Shown: piece by piece, positions 24,901 to 34,202 of the stretch
How positions within the stretch are numbered: position 1 is the first letter of the stretch
Layout of the letters: the number at the start of each line of letters is the position of its first letter
Notes under the pieces: model-generated
Told to the model about the DNA's origin: nothing
The model's database searches: none
What the model saw: only the letters and a program-made list of their open reading frames with translations
Origin: JABWBH01 sp964526695
GTDB taxonomy: Bacteria > Planctomycetota > Phycisphaerae > UBA1845
Length of the DNA stretch: 64,000 nucleotides
Reading direction: 5' to 3'
Assembly: GCA_964526695.1 (NCBI GenBank)
Contig: CAZGJA010000027.1
Location: 11,623 to 75,622 of the forward strand
Translations under genes and position numbers: made by a program

Positions 24901-25192
24901 GATACCGGGCCGGCCGATACACCCGTTGCATCAAAGTGCCAGATGGGCGGAAGCGCCAGCAGGTATTGTGAATTCGAATGGAGAGTGTGTTCAGCCATGC
25001 CTCGATCCTCCACGTCCGACCTTCTTGACCTTCAGGTCGCGCGTGTTCCCGCGGGATGTACGGCCGGCATGGCCACGCACGGCTGCAGTTTTGGGCATGC
25101 GATACCCCCCGCAGCCCGCCAGAATCTTCCACGGATTCTTTCACAAACGGACACAAGGAAGTTATCGCCGATCCATCAGCAATGCCAAATAA
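24674..25192 (+). CDS. Hypothetical protein overlapping the previous frame
   Basis: The GTG start at 24674 overlaps the coding part of the previous gene. Residues ~1-80 are amphipathic helical (LLLSGAAQSDLHGNAQARLQ, DCNLLARNLLDAAREMQRR) and look genuine. After ~25000 the frame runs on into apparently non-coding sequence. It may be the C-terminal half of a single protein split by a frameshift near 24675. No known domain. Confidence 0.35.
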   Translation: MIHSAELLLSGAAQSDLHGNAQARLQQQFPTGMRAQVTAALERSAKRQLSRSDCNLLARNLLDAAREMQRRGEAGEIPGRPIHPLHQSARWAEAPAGIVNSNGECVQPCLDPPRPTFLTFRSRVFPRDVRPAWPRTAAVLGMRYPPQPARIFHGFFHKRTQGSYRRSISNAK

Positions 25193-25219
25193 GCAGGTTA
25201 CGAATCGAGCCATGCTTGC

Positions 25220-25395
25220 ACGGGAGTGGATGGGAATCTGCTGAGAGGAAATCGTAACCGCTTACCATTTCAGGGGTTAGGACGTAAGTCTTTCTGGCCC
25301 TTTGAGTTACGTTTGCATCCACGATCACCCTCGAAAACGCTCAATCAGCGACGTTGACCGGTTTTCGGGGCCGAGTTTACACAGAGTTTTCACAA
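25220..25395. repeat. 176-bp dispersed repeat, copy B
   Basis: Same orientation as copy A (3368-3543), four substitutions in 176 bp, no gaps, and identical end points (ACGGGAGTGG... to ...TTTTCACAA). It has the same internal palindrome. The surroundings are unrelated to those of copy A, so the unit itself appears to be the mobile or conserved entity. Confidence 0.8.
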
Positions 25396-25867
25396 AAGGT
25401 CGTGAGGCAACCTGGTGCAGGGCAAGCGCTTTCAGGCAGCCCCTCGCGTTTTGCGCTGGTTTTGCTCCGAGTCTCAAGCCCGCTGAATCGCCGGCGGCGG
25501 AAAACACGTCGACGATCCCATTCGGCAAGACCCAGCATTCGCACGAATGATCGGCATTCTACACTAGCCTGCCCCCGCAGGCCAATCAGTCCGCCCCTCC
25601 GGGCCACAGACCCGATGTTCGACGCCCCACAGCGAAATGAAGCCCCCGAGTTGCCATTGGCGTAGGCAAGCACACATCAAGATTCCGTGCGCGGAATCGT
25701 CCAACGCACCACACGCCGTCGAAGGCGCGGTGCCGGGGCTTGGCGCCGGTTGCCTGCCGGGCAGCGCATGTCCAGAATGTCAGAGGCTGTTGACGACCCC
25801 AATCCCGACGGTCGTTGATCGGGCGATCTTCCATTGAGGCTTTCTTGACGCGAGGGATACCCACGCC
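25396..25867. other. Intergenic stretch, no gene seen
   Basis: About 470 bp between the repeat and the beta-helix gene. Only short, low-quality frames are present, with no hairpin or promoter that stands out. Confidence 0.4.
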
Positions 25868-27133
25868 ATGCGACCCGTCATTGCTCTGCTGGCCCCAGTC
25901 CTGTTCTGCGGATCACTGGCCTGGCACGCCGCGCTCGGGGCCGAGCCGCTGACGCTGCACGTGGCGGTCACCGGCGCGGACTCCAACACGGGCCTGACGC
26001 CCGACACCGCCCTGGCCTCTCCGGCCGGCGCGCGGGACAGGATTCGCCTGCTGCGCGCTCAGAAGAAAATCGACGGTCCGGTGCACGTCGTGTTTCACGA
26101 GGGAACCTACGAGCTGCCTGAATCGTTCGTGCTCGAGCCGCGTGACTCGGGGACCGCCGGATCACCCATCCTATACTCGGCCGCGGAAGGCGCGCGCGTG
26201 GTGTGGAGCGGCGGGAGCCGTCTGGCGCAGTGGGCGAAAAACGGCACAGACGGCTGGAGCTGCGCGCTTCCGGAGTGGGCCGTCGCGAGTCCGGCGACGG
26301 CGTTCCGGTCCCTGTGGATCGGCGCGGAGCGAGCGGTCTGGGCTTGCGAGCCCGCGCCCGGCAGGTTCCTGAAAATCGAGGCGATCCCCGAGGGCGAGCC
26401 GCGCGGAGACTGGGCGAAGGGACAGCGTGCCTTCGTGTACAGCGCGGCGGACGCGCCGACCTGGGAACACGTCAAGCCCGGCGCCGAGGTGGTGACCTTC
26501 ACGCGCTGGGTCGATACGCATCTGCGCATCGAGTCGATCGATCGGGCGGCGCGGACGGTGCGGTTCTCCAGCCCGAACATGTTCGAGCTGGCGCCCGGAG
26601 ATTTGTACCGGATCGAGGGCGCGCCGGGACTGCTGGACGCGCGCGGCGAGTGGTGCGTTCTTACGGGCCGACGGCTGCGCCTCTTCAGCGAGCACGAGCC
26701 GCGCGACGTCGTCATCCCGCGGTTGGCGACGCTGGTGCGTCTTGCGGGAACGCCGGAGTCCGGGGCGTTCGTCGAGCACGTCGAGTTCCGCGGGATGGCC
26801 TTCTCGCACGCGCGGTGGTGGTTTGACGCGTCGTCCGCCATCACCTGGCCCTCCAAAGAGGTCGTCGGATTGGGAGTCATGCTCAGCGGGGACTGGTCGG
26901 GCGGTTTCGTCAGCCGCTCGAACGTGTTCTGGAGCCTCGACGGCAACGTGGTCTTTCCCGAGGGAAAAACCCTGGCGGACTGGACGCGCGACGTGGAGGA
27001 CCAAGGTTCGATCGTGGCCGATCCGCGCGTCCTGCCCGATTCGCCGACGCCGTGGAAGCTGGGGCAGGAGTCCCCCGCGATCGCCTTGGGGTTCGTCCTC
27101 TTCGACCTGTCCAGCGTCGGCCCGCGACGCTGA
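25868..27133 (+). CDS. Secreted right-handed beta-helix protein with probable internal deletion
   Basis: 421 residues with a signal peptide ending near LGAEP. The N-terminal half matches planctomycete pectate-lyase-like beta-helix proteins: TGADSNTGLTPDTALASPAGARDRIR, GPVHVVFHEGTYELPE, DSGTAGSPILYSAAEG and RVVWSGG. The C-terminus (SIVADPRVL...SPAIALGF...DLSSVGPRR) is the usual family ending. The long parallel beta-helix core expected between VEFRGMAFSHARWWF and SNVFWSLDGN is reduced to about 35 residues, and family members are commonly 600-900 residues. An in-frame deletion therefore seems likely, and enzyme activity is doubtful. Confidence 0.65.
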   Translation: MRPVIALLAPVLFCGSLAWHAALGAEPLTLHVAVTGADSNTGLTPDTALASPAGARDRIRLLRAQKKIDGPVHVVFHEGTYELPESFVLEPRDSGTAGSPILYSAAEGARVVWSGGSRLAQWAKNGTDGWSCALPEWAVASPATAFRSLWIGAERAVWACEPAPGRFLKIEAIPEGEPRGDWAKGQRAFVYSAADAPTWEHVKPGAEVVTFTRWVDTHLRIESIDRAARTVRFSSPNMFELAPGDLYRIEGAPGLLDARGEWCVLTGRRLRLFSEHEPRDVVIPRLATLVRLAGTPESGAFVEHVEFRGMAFSHARWWFDASSAITWPSKEVVGLGVMLSGDWSGGFVSRSNVFWSLDGNVVFPEGKTLADWTRDVEDQGSIVADPRVLPDSPTPWKLGQESPAIALGFVLFDLSSVGPRR

Positions 27134-27329
27134 GGAGGTCGGACTCGATCCCGTTTTCTCCCGGGCGGTTGCGGCAGTACGAAGCAACATCAGAATCGGG
27201 CACGGCTGACAGCGCCGCGGGCTCGATACCCGAGGCTCCACTGAGGCCACGACCGCGAGGGCGTGGAATCAACGGCACCGAATACCTGTGATTCTGGATC
27301 GAGCCGTTTCAATGGTGCAGATCGGCGGC

Positions 27330-27514
27330 ACACGAGGGAGCTTGGCGGCCCAAGGGGCTTTCGGTGATCGGGCGCAGGGCTACTCCCGGCCCAAGCCGCC
27401 AGTTCGGCCAGAGCATCTCCAGATAGGCCGCCAGCGCCCACGAAAGCGCGTCGGGGTACGCCGCGAAAAGGGTGACGAACTTGAGGAAACAGGCCCGGTA
27501 CGTGGCCCCCAGTC
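27330..27514 (-). pseudogene. Fragment of a membrane-type protein gene at the island edge
   Basis: On the minus strand one frame reads LGATYRACFLKFVTLFAAYP, then DALSWALAAYLEMLWPNWRLG and VALRPITESPLGRQAP. This has clear protein character (hydrophobic helix, Trp/Leu-rich) but lacks a start and is interrupted at both ends. The family is not recognised. Its truncation immediately beside the integrase remnant suggests that insertion of the island broke it. Confidence 0.4.
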
Positions 27515-27589
27515 TATCACACCAGCGCCATCCAAATCACGCTCGCGCCCCCTGACGGCCTCCACGGCACGTTTCGGCGGCGGCACGCC

Positions 27590-27760
27590 ATGTTCCGCCC
27601 ACTCCATGCGGCGACCTTCATCACGACGGCGCTCGAAAACGGCGCGAGCCTAGAGCAGGTCCAAAAGGCCGTCGGCCACCGCGACCCTTCCACGACCAAG
27701 CTCTATGACCGCCGGGGCTACAACCCCGAGAAATCCGCCGCGTTCTTTGCCAGCTACTGA
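27590..27760 (+). pseudogene. C-terminal remnant of a tyrosine recombinase/integrase
   Basis: The frame encodes HAATFITTALENGASLEQVQ, KAVGHRDPSTTKLYDRRGYN and PEKSAAFFASY before a stop. The pattern 'H/F-x-A-T-F-I-T-x-x-L-x-N-G-x-x-L-E-x-V-Q-x-x-V-G-H-x-x-x-x-T-T-x-x-Y-D-R' is the catalytic C-terminus of phage-type integrases: the box II His and the Tyr nucleophile are both there. The N-terminal ~250 residues, including the first catalytic Arg region, are missing or decayed. An ATG at 27590 would give 56 residues, too short to act. It lies 578 bp before the defence operon and marks a former integrative element. Confidence 0.7.
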
Positions 27761-27772
27761 CGGCGCGCCATA

Positions 27773-28117
27773 ATGCCCGCGCGGATTCCAGGTACCGCCA
27801 TGACCACGCTGGCTCAGAAGCTCCATCCCGACCGGTTCACGGAGATGTCGCCGTTCATGGCGGCCATCGTCGGCTACGTGCTCGGTGAGTCGTTGACCGA
27901 CCCGGCCATCGCCGAGATCACGGTCAGCGAGACCGAGGACCTCGTGTACGTCCGCAAGGCCGGCGGCGTCGGCTTCGACGGCGTTCAGAGCCTTACCGAC
28001 CTGCGGAATAACTGGAACCGCTTGCTCGATGCCGCGGGCCTGACACCCGAAGAGCGCCGCGAGGCCATGCAGCTATTCACGGCACGGGTGTCAATTGTGC
28101 CAGGAACCAACGTCTGA
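27773..28117 (+). CDS. Small conserved-looking hypothetical protein next to integrase remnant
   Basis: 114 residues (105 if the ATG at 27800 is used). It is acidic/helical: FMAAIVGYVLGESLTDPAIAE, TVSETEDLVYVRKAGG, LRNNWNRLLDAAGLTPEERRE. No family recognised. It starts 12 nt after the integrase stop. The C-terminal helix-rich half could be a small DNA-binding or regulatory protein of the mobile element, but no clear helix-turn-helix is visible. The 221 bp after it, up to the helicase start, hold no gene and must contain the promoter of the defence operon. Confidence 0.55.
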   Translation: MPARIPGTAMTTLAQKLHPDRFTEMSPFMAAIVGYVLGESLTDPAIAEITVSETEDLVYVRKAGGVGFDGVQSLTDLRNNWNRLLDAAGLTPEERREAMQLFTARVSIVPGTNV

Positions 28118-28338
28118 ACGTCGTCGTGATCTTGGCCGGGGGGTGGTAGTTACTGAATCCACGCATCCCGCCTCCGACCGGGACGATTCTGGTACGCCCG
28201 ACGCCTACGGCATAGAATCACAGCCGTTTCCGGCAGTTCCGGCGCGTTTCGCTCACTTTCCGGTAAGGGCGGTCGGAGCATCCGGGAGCAGCGCGGTCGT
28301 CACCGCGCACCGGACATTGTCCGTAACCGCAGGGACCG

Positions 28339-31300
28339 ATGGCCAGACTGGAGGAGTTAACCCGTGGAGCGGTCGTTCGCGGCATCCTTGCCCAGGGGGC
28401 CGCCACGATCGTGGACGTCAAGTGGTTCGGGTCGGCTTGCGCCGAGGTGACGTACAAGGATTCGACGGGACGGCTAGGAAACGAGCTGGTCTATCGCGAT
28501 CGGGAGCCCACCCTGGAGATCGTCGAGTCCGGGGCGCCCTGGAGCTTTGACGGCGACGGAGGGCTCCTACGGCTCGTATCGGAAGCGTACCGGATTCGAC
28601 TCGCCTATCTGTTCGACCCCATCCTTGCCGTCCACACGTCGAACGTGGACCCGCTCCCGCACCAGATCACGGCTGTTTATGGCGAAATGCTGGTCCGCCA
28701 GCCGCTCCGTTTCATGCTCGCGGACGACCCCGGTGCCGGCAAGACCATCATGACCGGCCTGTTCATCAAAGAATTAATCGCCCGAGGGGATCTGCACCGC
28801 TGCCTGATCTGCTGTCCAGGCAACCTCGTCGAGCAGTGGCAGGATGAGCTTAACCAGCGCTTCCACCTGCCCTTCGATATGATCACGCGCGAGCGCATCG
28901 AAACATCCCGCACCGGAAACCCATTCGCAGAGCTGAACCACGTCATTGCCCGGCTCGACCACATGGCTCGGAACGACGACATCCAAGCCAAGCTGGAGCA
29001 AACCGACTGGGACCTAATTGTCTGCGATGAGGCGCACAAGCTCTCAGCCAGCTACTACGGCAACGAGATCAAATACACGAAGCGCTATCACCTTGGGCAA
29101 CGGCTCGCCCGACTGACACGGCATTTCTTGCTACTCACTGCCACACCGCACAACGGAAAGGAGGAAGACTTCCAGCTCTTCCTTGCGTTACTCGACGCGG
29201 ACCGCTTTGAGGGGCGATACCGTGAGGGCATCCACACGGGCGACGCATCGGACCTGATGCGCCGGCTCGTCAAGGAGCAGCTCGTCAAGTTCGACGGGAC
29301 GCCGCTCTTCCCGGAAAGACGCGCTTACACGGTCAACTACACGCTTTCGGACGGCGAGGCTCAACTCTACAAGGAAGTCACCGAGTATGTCCGCGAAGAG
29401 TTCAACCGCGCGGATGCACTCGACAGTGAAGGCCGAAAGGGCACGGTCGGATTCGCCCTGACCATTCTTCAACGTCGCCTGGCCTCATCGCCCGAGGCGA
29501 TCTATCAGTCGCTCCGACGACGACGCGAACGCATTGAAAGCCGCCTTCGGGAGGAGCAACTTCTCAAGCGCGGCGCTCAGGCACCGGTGGACACGCTGGC
29601 AGGTTTGCCGCAGGTCTCTGAGGATGACCTTGAGGACCTGGACGACGCTCCGACGTCAGAAACCGAGCAGATCGAGGAGCAAGTCGTCGATCAGGCGTCC
29701 GCGGCCCGCAGCATCGCCGAGTTGGAGGCCGAACTCGCGACGTTGCGGCGCCTTGAAGCCCTCGCGCTTCAAGTTCACCGCAGCGGGCAGGATACGAAGT
29801 GGCGCGAACTCTCGAATCTTCTCCAGGACAATGCCGAGATGTTCGACGCCCACGGCCACCGCCGCAAGCTCGTTATCTTCACCGAGCACCGCGACACGCT
29901 GAACTATTTGACTGACCGCATCCGCGCGCTGCTCGGCCAACCGGACACCGTCACGACGATTCACGGCGGGATGCCGCGCGACGTGCGACGCCGTGCGCAA
30001 GAAGGCTTCATGCACGACAAGGATGTGTGCATCCTCGTTGCCACCGACGCAGCCGGCGAGGGCATCAATCTCCAGCGTGCCCACCTAATGGTCAATTACG
30101 ACCTGCCGTGGAATCCCAACCGCTTGGAGCAACGATTCGGCCGCATCCACCGCATCGGCCAGACCGAAGTTTGCCACCTTTGGAATCTCGTCGCCGACGA
30201 AACCCGCGAAGGCGACGTGTTTCACCGGCTACTCGAAAAGCTCGAAGTTGAACGGAAGGCGCTCGGCGGCGGCGTGTTCGACGTGCTCGGAAAGGTATTC
30301 CAGGGAAAAGACCTGCGCCAGCTTCTGATCGAGGCCATCCGTTACGGCGAACAGCCGGAAGTGCGCTCGCGGCTCACGCAGGTGATTGACGAGCGCCTTG
30401 ACCGCCAACACCTCCGCGACTTGCTCGAAGAACGCTCGCTGACGCGAGACACCTTGGATACGACGCGCGTACAGCAGATTCGCGAAGAAATGGAGCGAGC
30501 CGAGGCCCGCCGGCTCCAGCCGCATTTCATTTCCGCTTTCTTCATGGAAGCCTTCAAACTGCTTGGCGGCACAATCCGCGAACGTGAGCCGCATCGCTTT
30601 GAAGTCACTCACGTCCCGGCGGCAATCCGCAATCGCGACCGCATCATCGGCACCGGCGAAGCGGTCCTGGCGCGGTACGAGCGCGTCACGTTTGAAAAGG
30701 ACTTGATCAACGTTGCAGGTAAACCGTTGGCCGCATTCGCGTGCCCCGGCCACCCGTTGCTGGAGGCGACGACTGACCTGATCCTGGAGCGGTATCGCGA
30801 GCTACTGAAGCGCGGCGCCGTGCTCGTGGACCCGATCAGGACCGACGAAAGCGTCCGGGTGCTATTCTATCTCGAACACTCCATCCAGGACGCTCGGCTG
30901 GACCGTTCCGGCCAGCGCCGCGTTGTCTCGCGGCAAATGCAGTTCGTCGAGATCGACGAATCAGGCCGCACGCGCACCGCCGGATACGCGCCCTATCTCG
31001 ACTACAGCCCGATCACCGACGAAGAGCGCTCGCTTGTCGCCCCGGTTCTTGAGGCTGTTTGGCTCAAGCGAAACCTTGAGGAAGTCGCCCTTCAGCACGC
31101 CATTACGGAGCTGGTCCCGCGCCACTTCGACGAGATTAAGCGTCGCAAGCACGAACTCCTCCGCAAGACTCAGGTCGCCGTCAAAGACCGCCTGACCAAG
31201 GAGATCAATTTCTGGGATCTGCGCGCCCAGCAGCTCAAGGCCGAGGAGCAAGCCGGCAGGCAGCCCAAGATGAACTGGCAGCGCGCCCAGCAGCGGGCCG

Positions 31301-31845
31301 ACGAGCTCCAGACCCGCCTGCAACGACGGATGCAGGAACTCGACCAGGAGGGCAAGCTCGCCCCTGCCCCGCCCATCGTGGTCGGCGGCGCGCTAATCAT
31401 CCCGCAGGCACTCTTGAACCGGCTCAAAGGCCAGCAACCGGTGGAGGCTAACAACATCGCCCGCGAAACTGCCCATTCCGAACGACTGGCGATGCTCGCC
31501 GTGATGGAGGCCGAGCGCGGGCTCGGATTCGAGCCGCGCGACGTGAGCGGCGAGAATTGCGGTTACGACATCGAGTCGCGGGTTCCCGGCGCCGGCCGAC
31601 TACGGTTCATCGAGGTCAAGGGGCGCCGCGTGGAGGCGCGGACCGTGACCATCACGAAGAACGAGATTCTCACCGGACTGAACAAGCCGGATGACTTTAT
31701 TCTTGCCCTTGTCGAAGTTGACGGCGACGTTGCGGCCGAGCCGCGCTACGTCCGACGGCCCTTCCAGCGCGAGCCCGACTTTGGCGTAACCAGCGTGAAC
31801 TACGACATAGGTGAATTGCTTGAACGGGCGGGCAATGCTCTATGA
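28339..31845 (+). CDS. SNF2-like (DrmD-like) helicase with C-terminal DUF3883-type domain
   Basis: 1168 residues. The superfamily 2 motifs are in order: Walker A DDPGAGKT (about 129-136), DEAH box IVCDEAHKLS (about 226-233), motif III LLLTATPHNGKEEDF (about 263), and then a long helical/coiled insertion (about 390-500). Motif V/VI follow as VATDAAGEGINLQ and RFGRIHRIGQ (about 570-610). The last ~110 residues (ERGLGFEPRDVS, CGYDIESR, RFIEVKGR) form a DUF3883-type, restriction-endonuclease-like domain. Such helicases occur in DISARM (DrmD) and in DUF1156/DUF499 defence clusters, where they presumably translocate on phage DNA. First gene of the operon; its stop overlaps the next start (ATGA). 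Confidence 0.88.
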   Translation: MARLEELTRGAVVRGILAQGAATIVDVKWFGSACAEVTYKDSTGRLGNELVYRDREPTLEIVESGAPWSFDGDGGLLRLVSEAYRIRLAYLFDPILAVHTSNVDPLPHQITAVYGEMLVRQPLRFMLADDPGAGKTIMTGLFIKELIARGDLHRCLICCPGNLVEQWQDELNQRFHLPFDMITRERIETSRTGNPFAELNHVIARLDHMARNDDIQAKLEQTDWDLIVCDEAHKLSASYYGNEIKYTKRYHLGQRLARLTRHFLLLTATPHNGKEEDFQLFLALLDADRFEGRYREGIHTGDASDLMRRLVKEQLVKFDGTPLFPERRAYTVNYTLSDGEAQLYKEVTEYVREEFNRADALDSEGRKGTVGFALTILQRRLASSPEAIYQSLRRRRERIESRLREEQLLKRGAQAPVDTLAGLPQVSEDDLEDLDDAPTSETEQIEEQVVDQASAARSIAELEAELATLRRLEALALQVHRSGQDTKWRELSNLLQDNAEMFDAHGHRRKLVIFTEHRDTLNYLTDRIRALLGQPDTVTTIHGGMPRDVRRRAQEGFMHDKDVCILVATDAAGEGINLQRAHLMVNYDLPWNPNRLEQRFGRIHRIGQTEVCHLWNLVADETREGDVFHRLLEKLEVERKALGGGVFDVLGKVFQGKDLRQLLIEAIRYGEQPEVRSRLTQVIDERLDRQHLRDLLEERSLTRDTLDTTRVQQIREEMERAEARRLQPHFISAFFMEAFKLLGGTIREREPHRFEVTHVPAAIRNRDRIIGTGEAVLARYERVTFEKDLINVAGKPLAAFACPGHPLLEATTDLILERYRELLKRGAVLVDPIRTDESVRVLFYLEHSIQDARLDRSGQRRVVSRQMQFVEIDESGRTRTAGYAPYLDYSPITDEERSLVAPVLEAVWLKRNLEEVALQHAITELVPRHFDEIKRRKHELLRKTQVAVKDRLTKEINFWDLRAQQLKAEEQAGRQPKMNWQRAQQRADELQTRLQRRMQELDQEGKLAPAPPIVVGGALIIPQALLNRLKGQQPVEANNIARETAHSERLAMLAVMEAERGLGFEPRDVSGENCGYDIESRVPGAGRLRFIEVKGRRVEARTVTITKNEILTGLNKPDDFILALVEVDGDVAAEPRYVRRPFQREPDFGVTSVNYDIGELLERAGNAL

Positions 31846-34199
31846 ACGACCGCTTAGATGACAGTCCAGTTGCCGTATCCACTCGCATCAGACGCATTCT
31901 TGACGAGATGCGGAGCCGTCTCGACGACCACGACGACCTAGAACTGCGCAATGCTTGGCGGAGCAAATGGGCACCGAGCCTTCTGAAGATCGTCAAAGAG
32001 CGTGAACATCGGCCGCGCGTGGAGATTGCTTTGGTCGGCGGCACAGGGGCCGGCAAGAGCACCCTCGTCAACGCGCTGTTGGATGCGCGCATTCTTCCGG
32101 TCAGCAACATGCGGGCCTGCACGGCTGCGATCTCCGAAATCGCATACTTCGCTGGGCCCGAGTACCGGGCTTCCGTTGAGTTCTTGACCAGGGAAGAGTG
32201 GCACAAGGAAATTCGCTTGCTGATCGCCGATATCAGCGACGCGGAAGGGGCATCAACGCAAGACGGGGATGGGGACGCAGTAGGGATTCCGAAAGCTGCC
32301 AAGGACAAATTGATCGCCGTTTATGGTGCCTGGGAATCGCTTCCACGCCCGCTCTCAGTCGAGCGACTCCCTGAGCCACCCGAGATTCGTGACGCCTTCG
32401 GGCGCGGCACGATTGATATCGCCGAAACTTCGCTTGATTCTTTCAGGGCGCGAATTCGCGAGTTTCTGGACAGCAAATGTCGCTACTGGCCTATCGTGAA
32501 GACCGTGCAGGTCTCAGGGCCGTTTCCGTCGCTGGAATGCGGGGCGACGCTCGTCGACTTGCCAGGGATAAACGACCCGAGCGAGGCCCGCGAAAACGTC
32601 ACCAAGGCGTACCTGAAGCAGTCCCAGTTTGTCTGGATCGTGTTCAACATCAAACGGGCCTTAACGCGAGATGTCAGCAACCTCATGCAATCGGATGACT
32701 TCGTTCGGCAGATCGTCATGGACGGTCGAGCGAACTCCCTGACGTTTGTCGGAACGGCCTCCGATGACATCGACGTTGATTCCGCCGCTGAGGAGTTCGG
32801 CCTCTTCGACGAGTCCTCAGTCGCGACCATTGCTCGTGCCCGGAACGGTGCTGTTCGGAAGGAGATTGAAGCCCAGGTTGCTGACATTGCTGGTCGGCTT
32901 GCGCGAAGCGCCGAGTCCCCTGACAGGGCAACGCTTCTCCGAGAGTCTTTTCTCTCATCCCGCGTCTTTACCGTCTCTGCCCGCGATTACCTCGCACTAG
33001 CGGGTCTCGCGAAGAACGAGCCAAGATTGGGAGGAATCGACGACACAGAGGTCCGCCAGCTCCGCGACCACATGATCGAAACGTGCCGCGCCTATGGCGT
33101 CGAGGCTCAGGCCAGAGAGCATCACGCGAGGATCAACCAGGTCATTCATGAGATTACGGCTGCCGTGGCAGCTCGAACGTCGGCGATTGAGCAGCAGTAC
33201 GAGCTTTCCGCTAGCAAACGAAAGGAGTTGGGTGAGGCGCTTGGTCGCCTCTCCACGTTTCTGGACCGCGATCTGGCAGACCATTGTGAACGTTTTTCGC
33301 AGGAGTTGAATTCCGGCTCAGAAGTACTTGGCGAACGAATGAAACGTGCTACCGAGCGCGGCCATCATGCGCTTGAGCATGTGAAGTTGGGTTGGAGCCG
33401 GATGCACTGGGCCACTCTTCGCGCAGTCGCTCGTCGCGGCGGTCGGTACACGAGTCCGACTTCCGGGGAGCACGATTTTGCGACGGACGTGAGCAAGCCG
33501 ATCCTCGACGGGATCACGTTTGCATGGACCGATTTCTTCGGCGACAGGCTCACTGCCGCTCTCGACAAGTGGTCAACAAAGCTTATCAGTGTGAGTGAGC
33601 GCTTCGGATTCGACGTTCTCAAGCAACTCGCGGCACTGAAGCTGGACGCCTGTTCCAAGGCCGAAGCCGAGTTCAAGGCCGTGATAGGAACCACCGAACG
33701 GGTTATCGCCGAACAGGTTGGGCTAATTCGAAGCTCAATGGAACAGCGAATCGGCGAGGTCCGCCGCACGCTTTATGAACGCATCCCCGAACAAGTGACG
33801 CACAACATGACGCCTGCGTTCTTGCAAGCGGCCGATGAGAAGGGCGCCGGCATGAAGCAGCGGATGCTTGACCTCATCTTTATGCACGCGTCGCGGGTTG
33901 CACGCGACATGTTTCAGGACATGGAGGAGCAGATTGGCCAGGGCGTTCGAGAGCTGAACGCTTGGCTAGCCACGAAATTCGACGAGATGTGCCGGACGAT
34001 ACACCGGCACAGCGCGACGCCCCTTACCAACCTCATGACGACGGAGGACATGTCCGCGGAAGAGGTTCAACGCCGACGAGCCGCATTGAGCGAACTTGCT
34101 GAGGCGATCAAGGCAATCCCGCTGAGGCCCCTGACCACGCTTCGGGCGAAGATGCACCCCCAGACTGAATCGACGGTTGTTGTAACTTCGAGAGACTGA
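31842..34199 (+). CDS. Dynamin-like large GTPase
   Basis: 785 residues. The GTPase domain starts with G1 GGTGAGKST (about 66-74), has a switch I-like CTAAISEI (the conserved Thr), and G3 DLPG at about 239 (ATLVDLPGINDPSEARENV). A G4-like VGTASDDID is less typical than TKxD. A long helical region follows (about 400-730), as in the stalk of dynamin-like proteins. It resembles SLIP-GC/NUGGC-type GTPases more than classical dynamin. Bacterial dynamins act at membranes and several protect against phage, for example by delaying lysis. An ATGA overlap with the helicase and a 3-nt gap to the SIR2 gene show it is part of the operon. Confidence 0.8.
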   Translation: MNDRLDDSPVAVSTRIRRILDEMRSRLDDHDDLELRNAWRSKWAPSLLKIVKEREHRPRVEIALVGGTGAGKSTLVNALLDARILPVSNMRACTAAISEIAYFAGPEYRASVEFLTREEWHKEIRLLIADISDAEGASTQDGDGDAVGIPKAAKDKLIAVYGAWESLPRPLSVERLPEPPEIRDAFGRGTIDIAETSLDSFRARIREFLDSKCRYWPIVKTVQVSGPFPSLECGATLVDLPGINDPSEARENVTKAYLKQSQFVWIVFNIKRALTRDVSNLMQSDDFVRQIVMDGRANSLTFVGTASDDIDVDSAAEEFGLFDESSVATIARARNGAVRKEIEAQVADIAGRLARSAESPDRATLLRESFLSSRVFTVSARDYLALAGLAKNEPRLGGIDDTEVRQLRDHMIETCRAYGVEAQAREHHARINQVIHEITAAVAARTSAIEQQYELSASKRKELGEALGRLSTFLDRDLADHCERFSQELNSGSEVLGERMKRATERGHHALEHVKLGWSRMHWATLRAVARRGGRYTSPTSGEHDFATDVSKPILDGITFAWTDFFGDRLTAALDKWSTKLISVSERFGFDVLKQLAALKLDACSKAEAEFKAVIGTTERVIAEQVGLIRSSMEQRIGEVRRTLYERIPEQVTHNMTPAFLQAADEKGAGMKQRMLDLIFMHASRVARDMFQDMEEQIGQGVRELNAWLATKFDEMCRTIHRHSATPLTNLMTTEDMSAEEVQRRRAALSELAEAIKAIPLRPLTTLRAKMHPQTESTVVVTSRD

Positions 34200-34202
34200 T
34201 AC

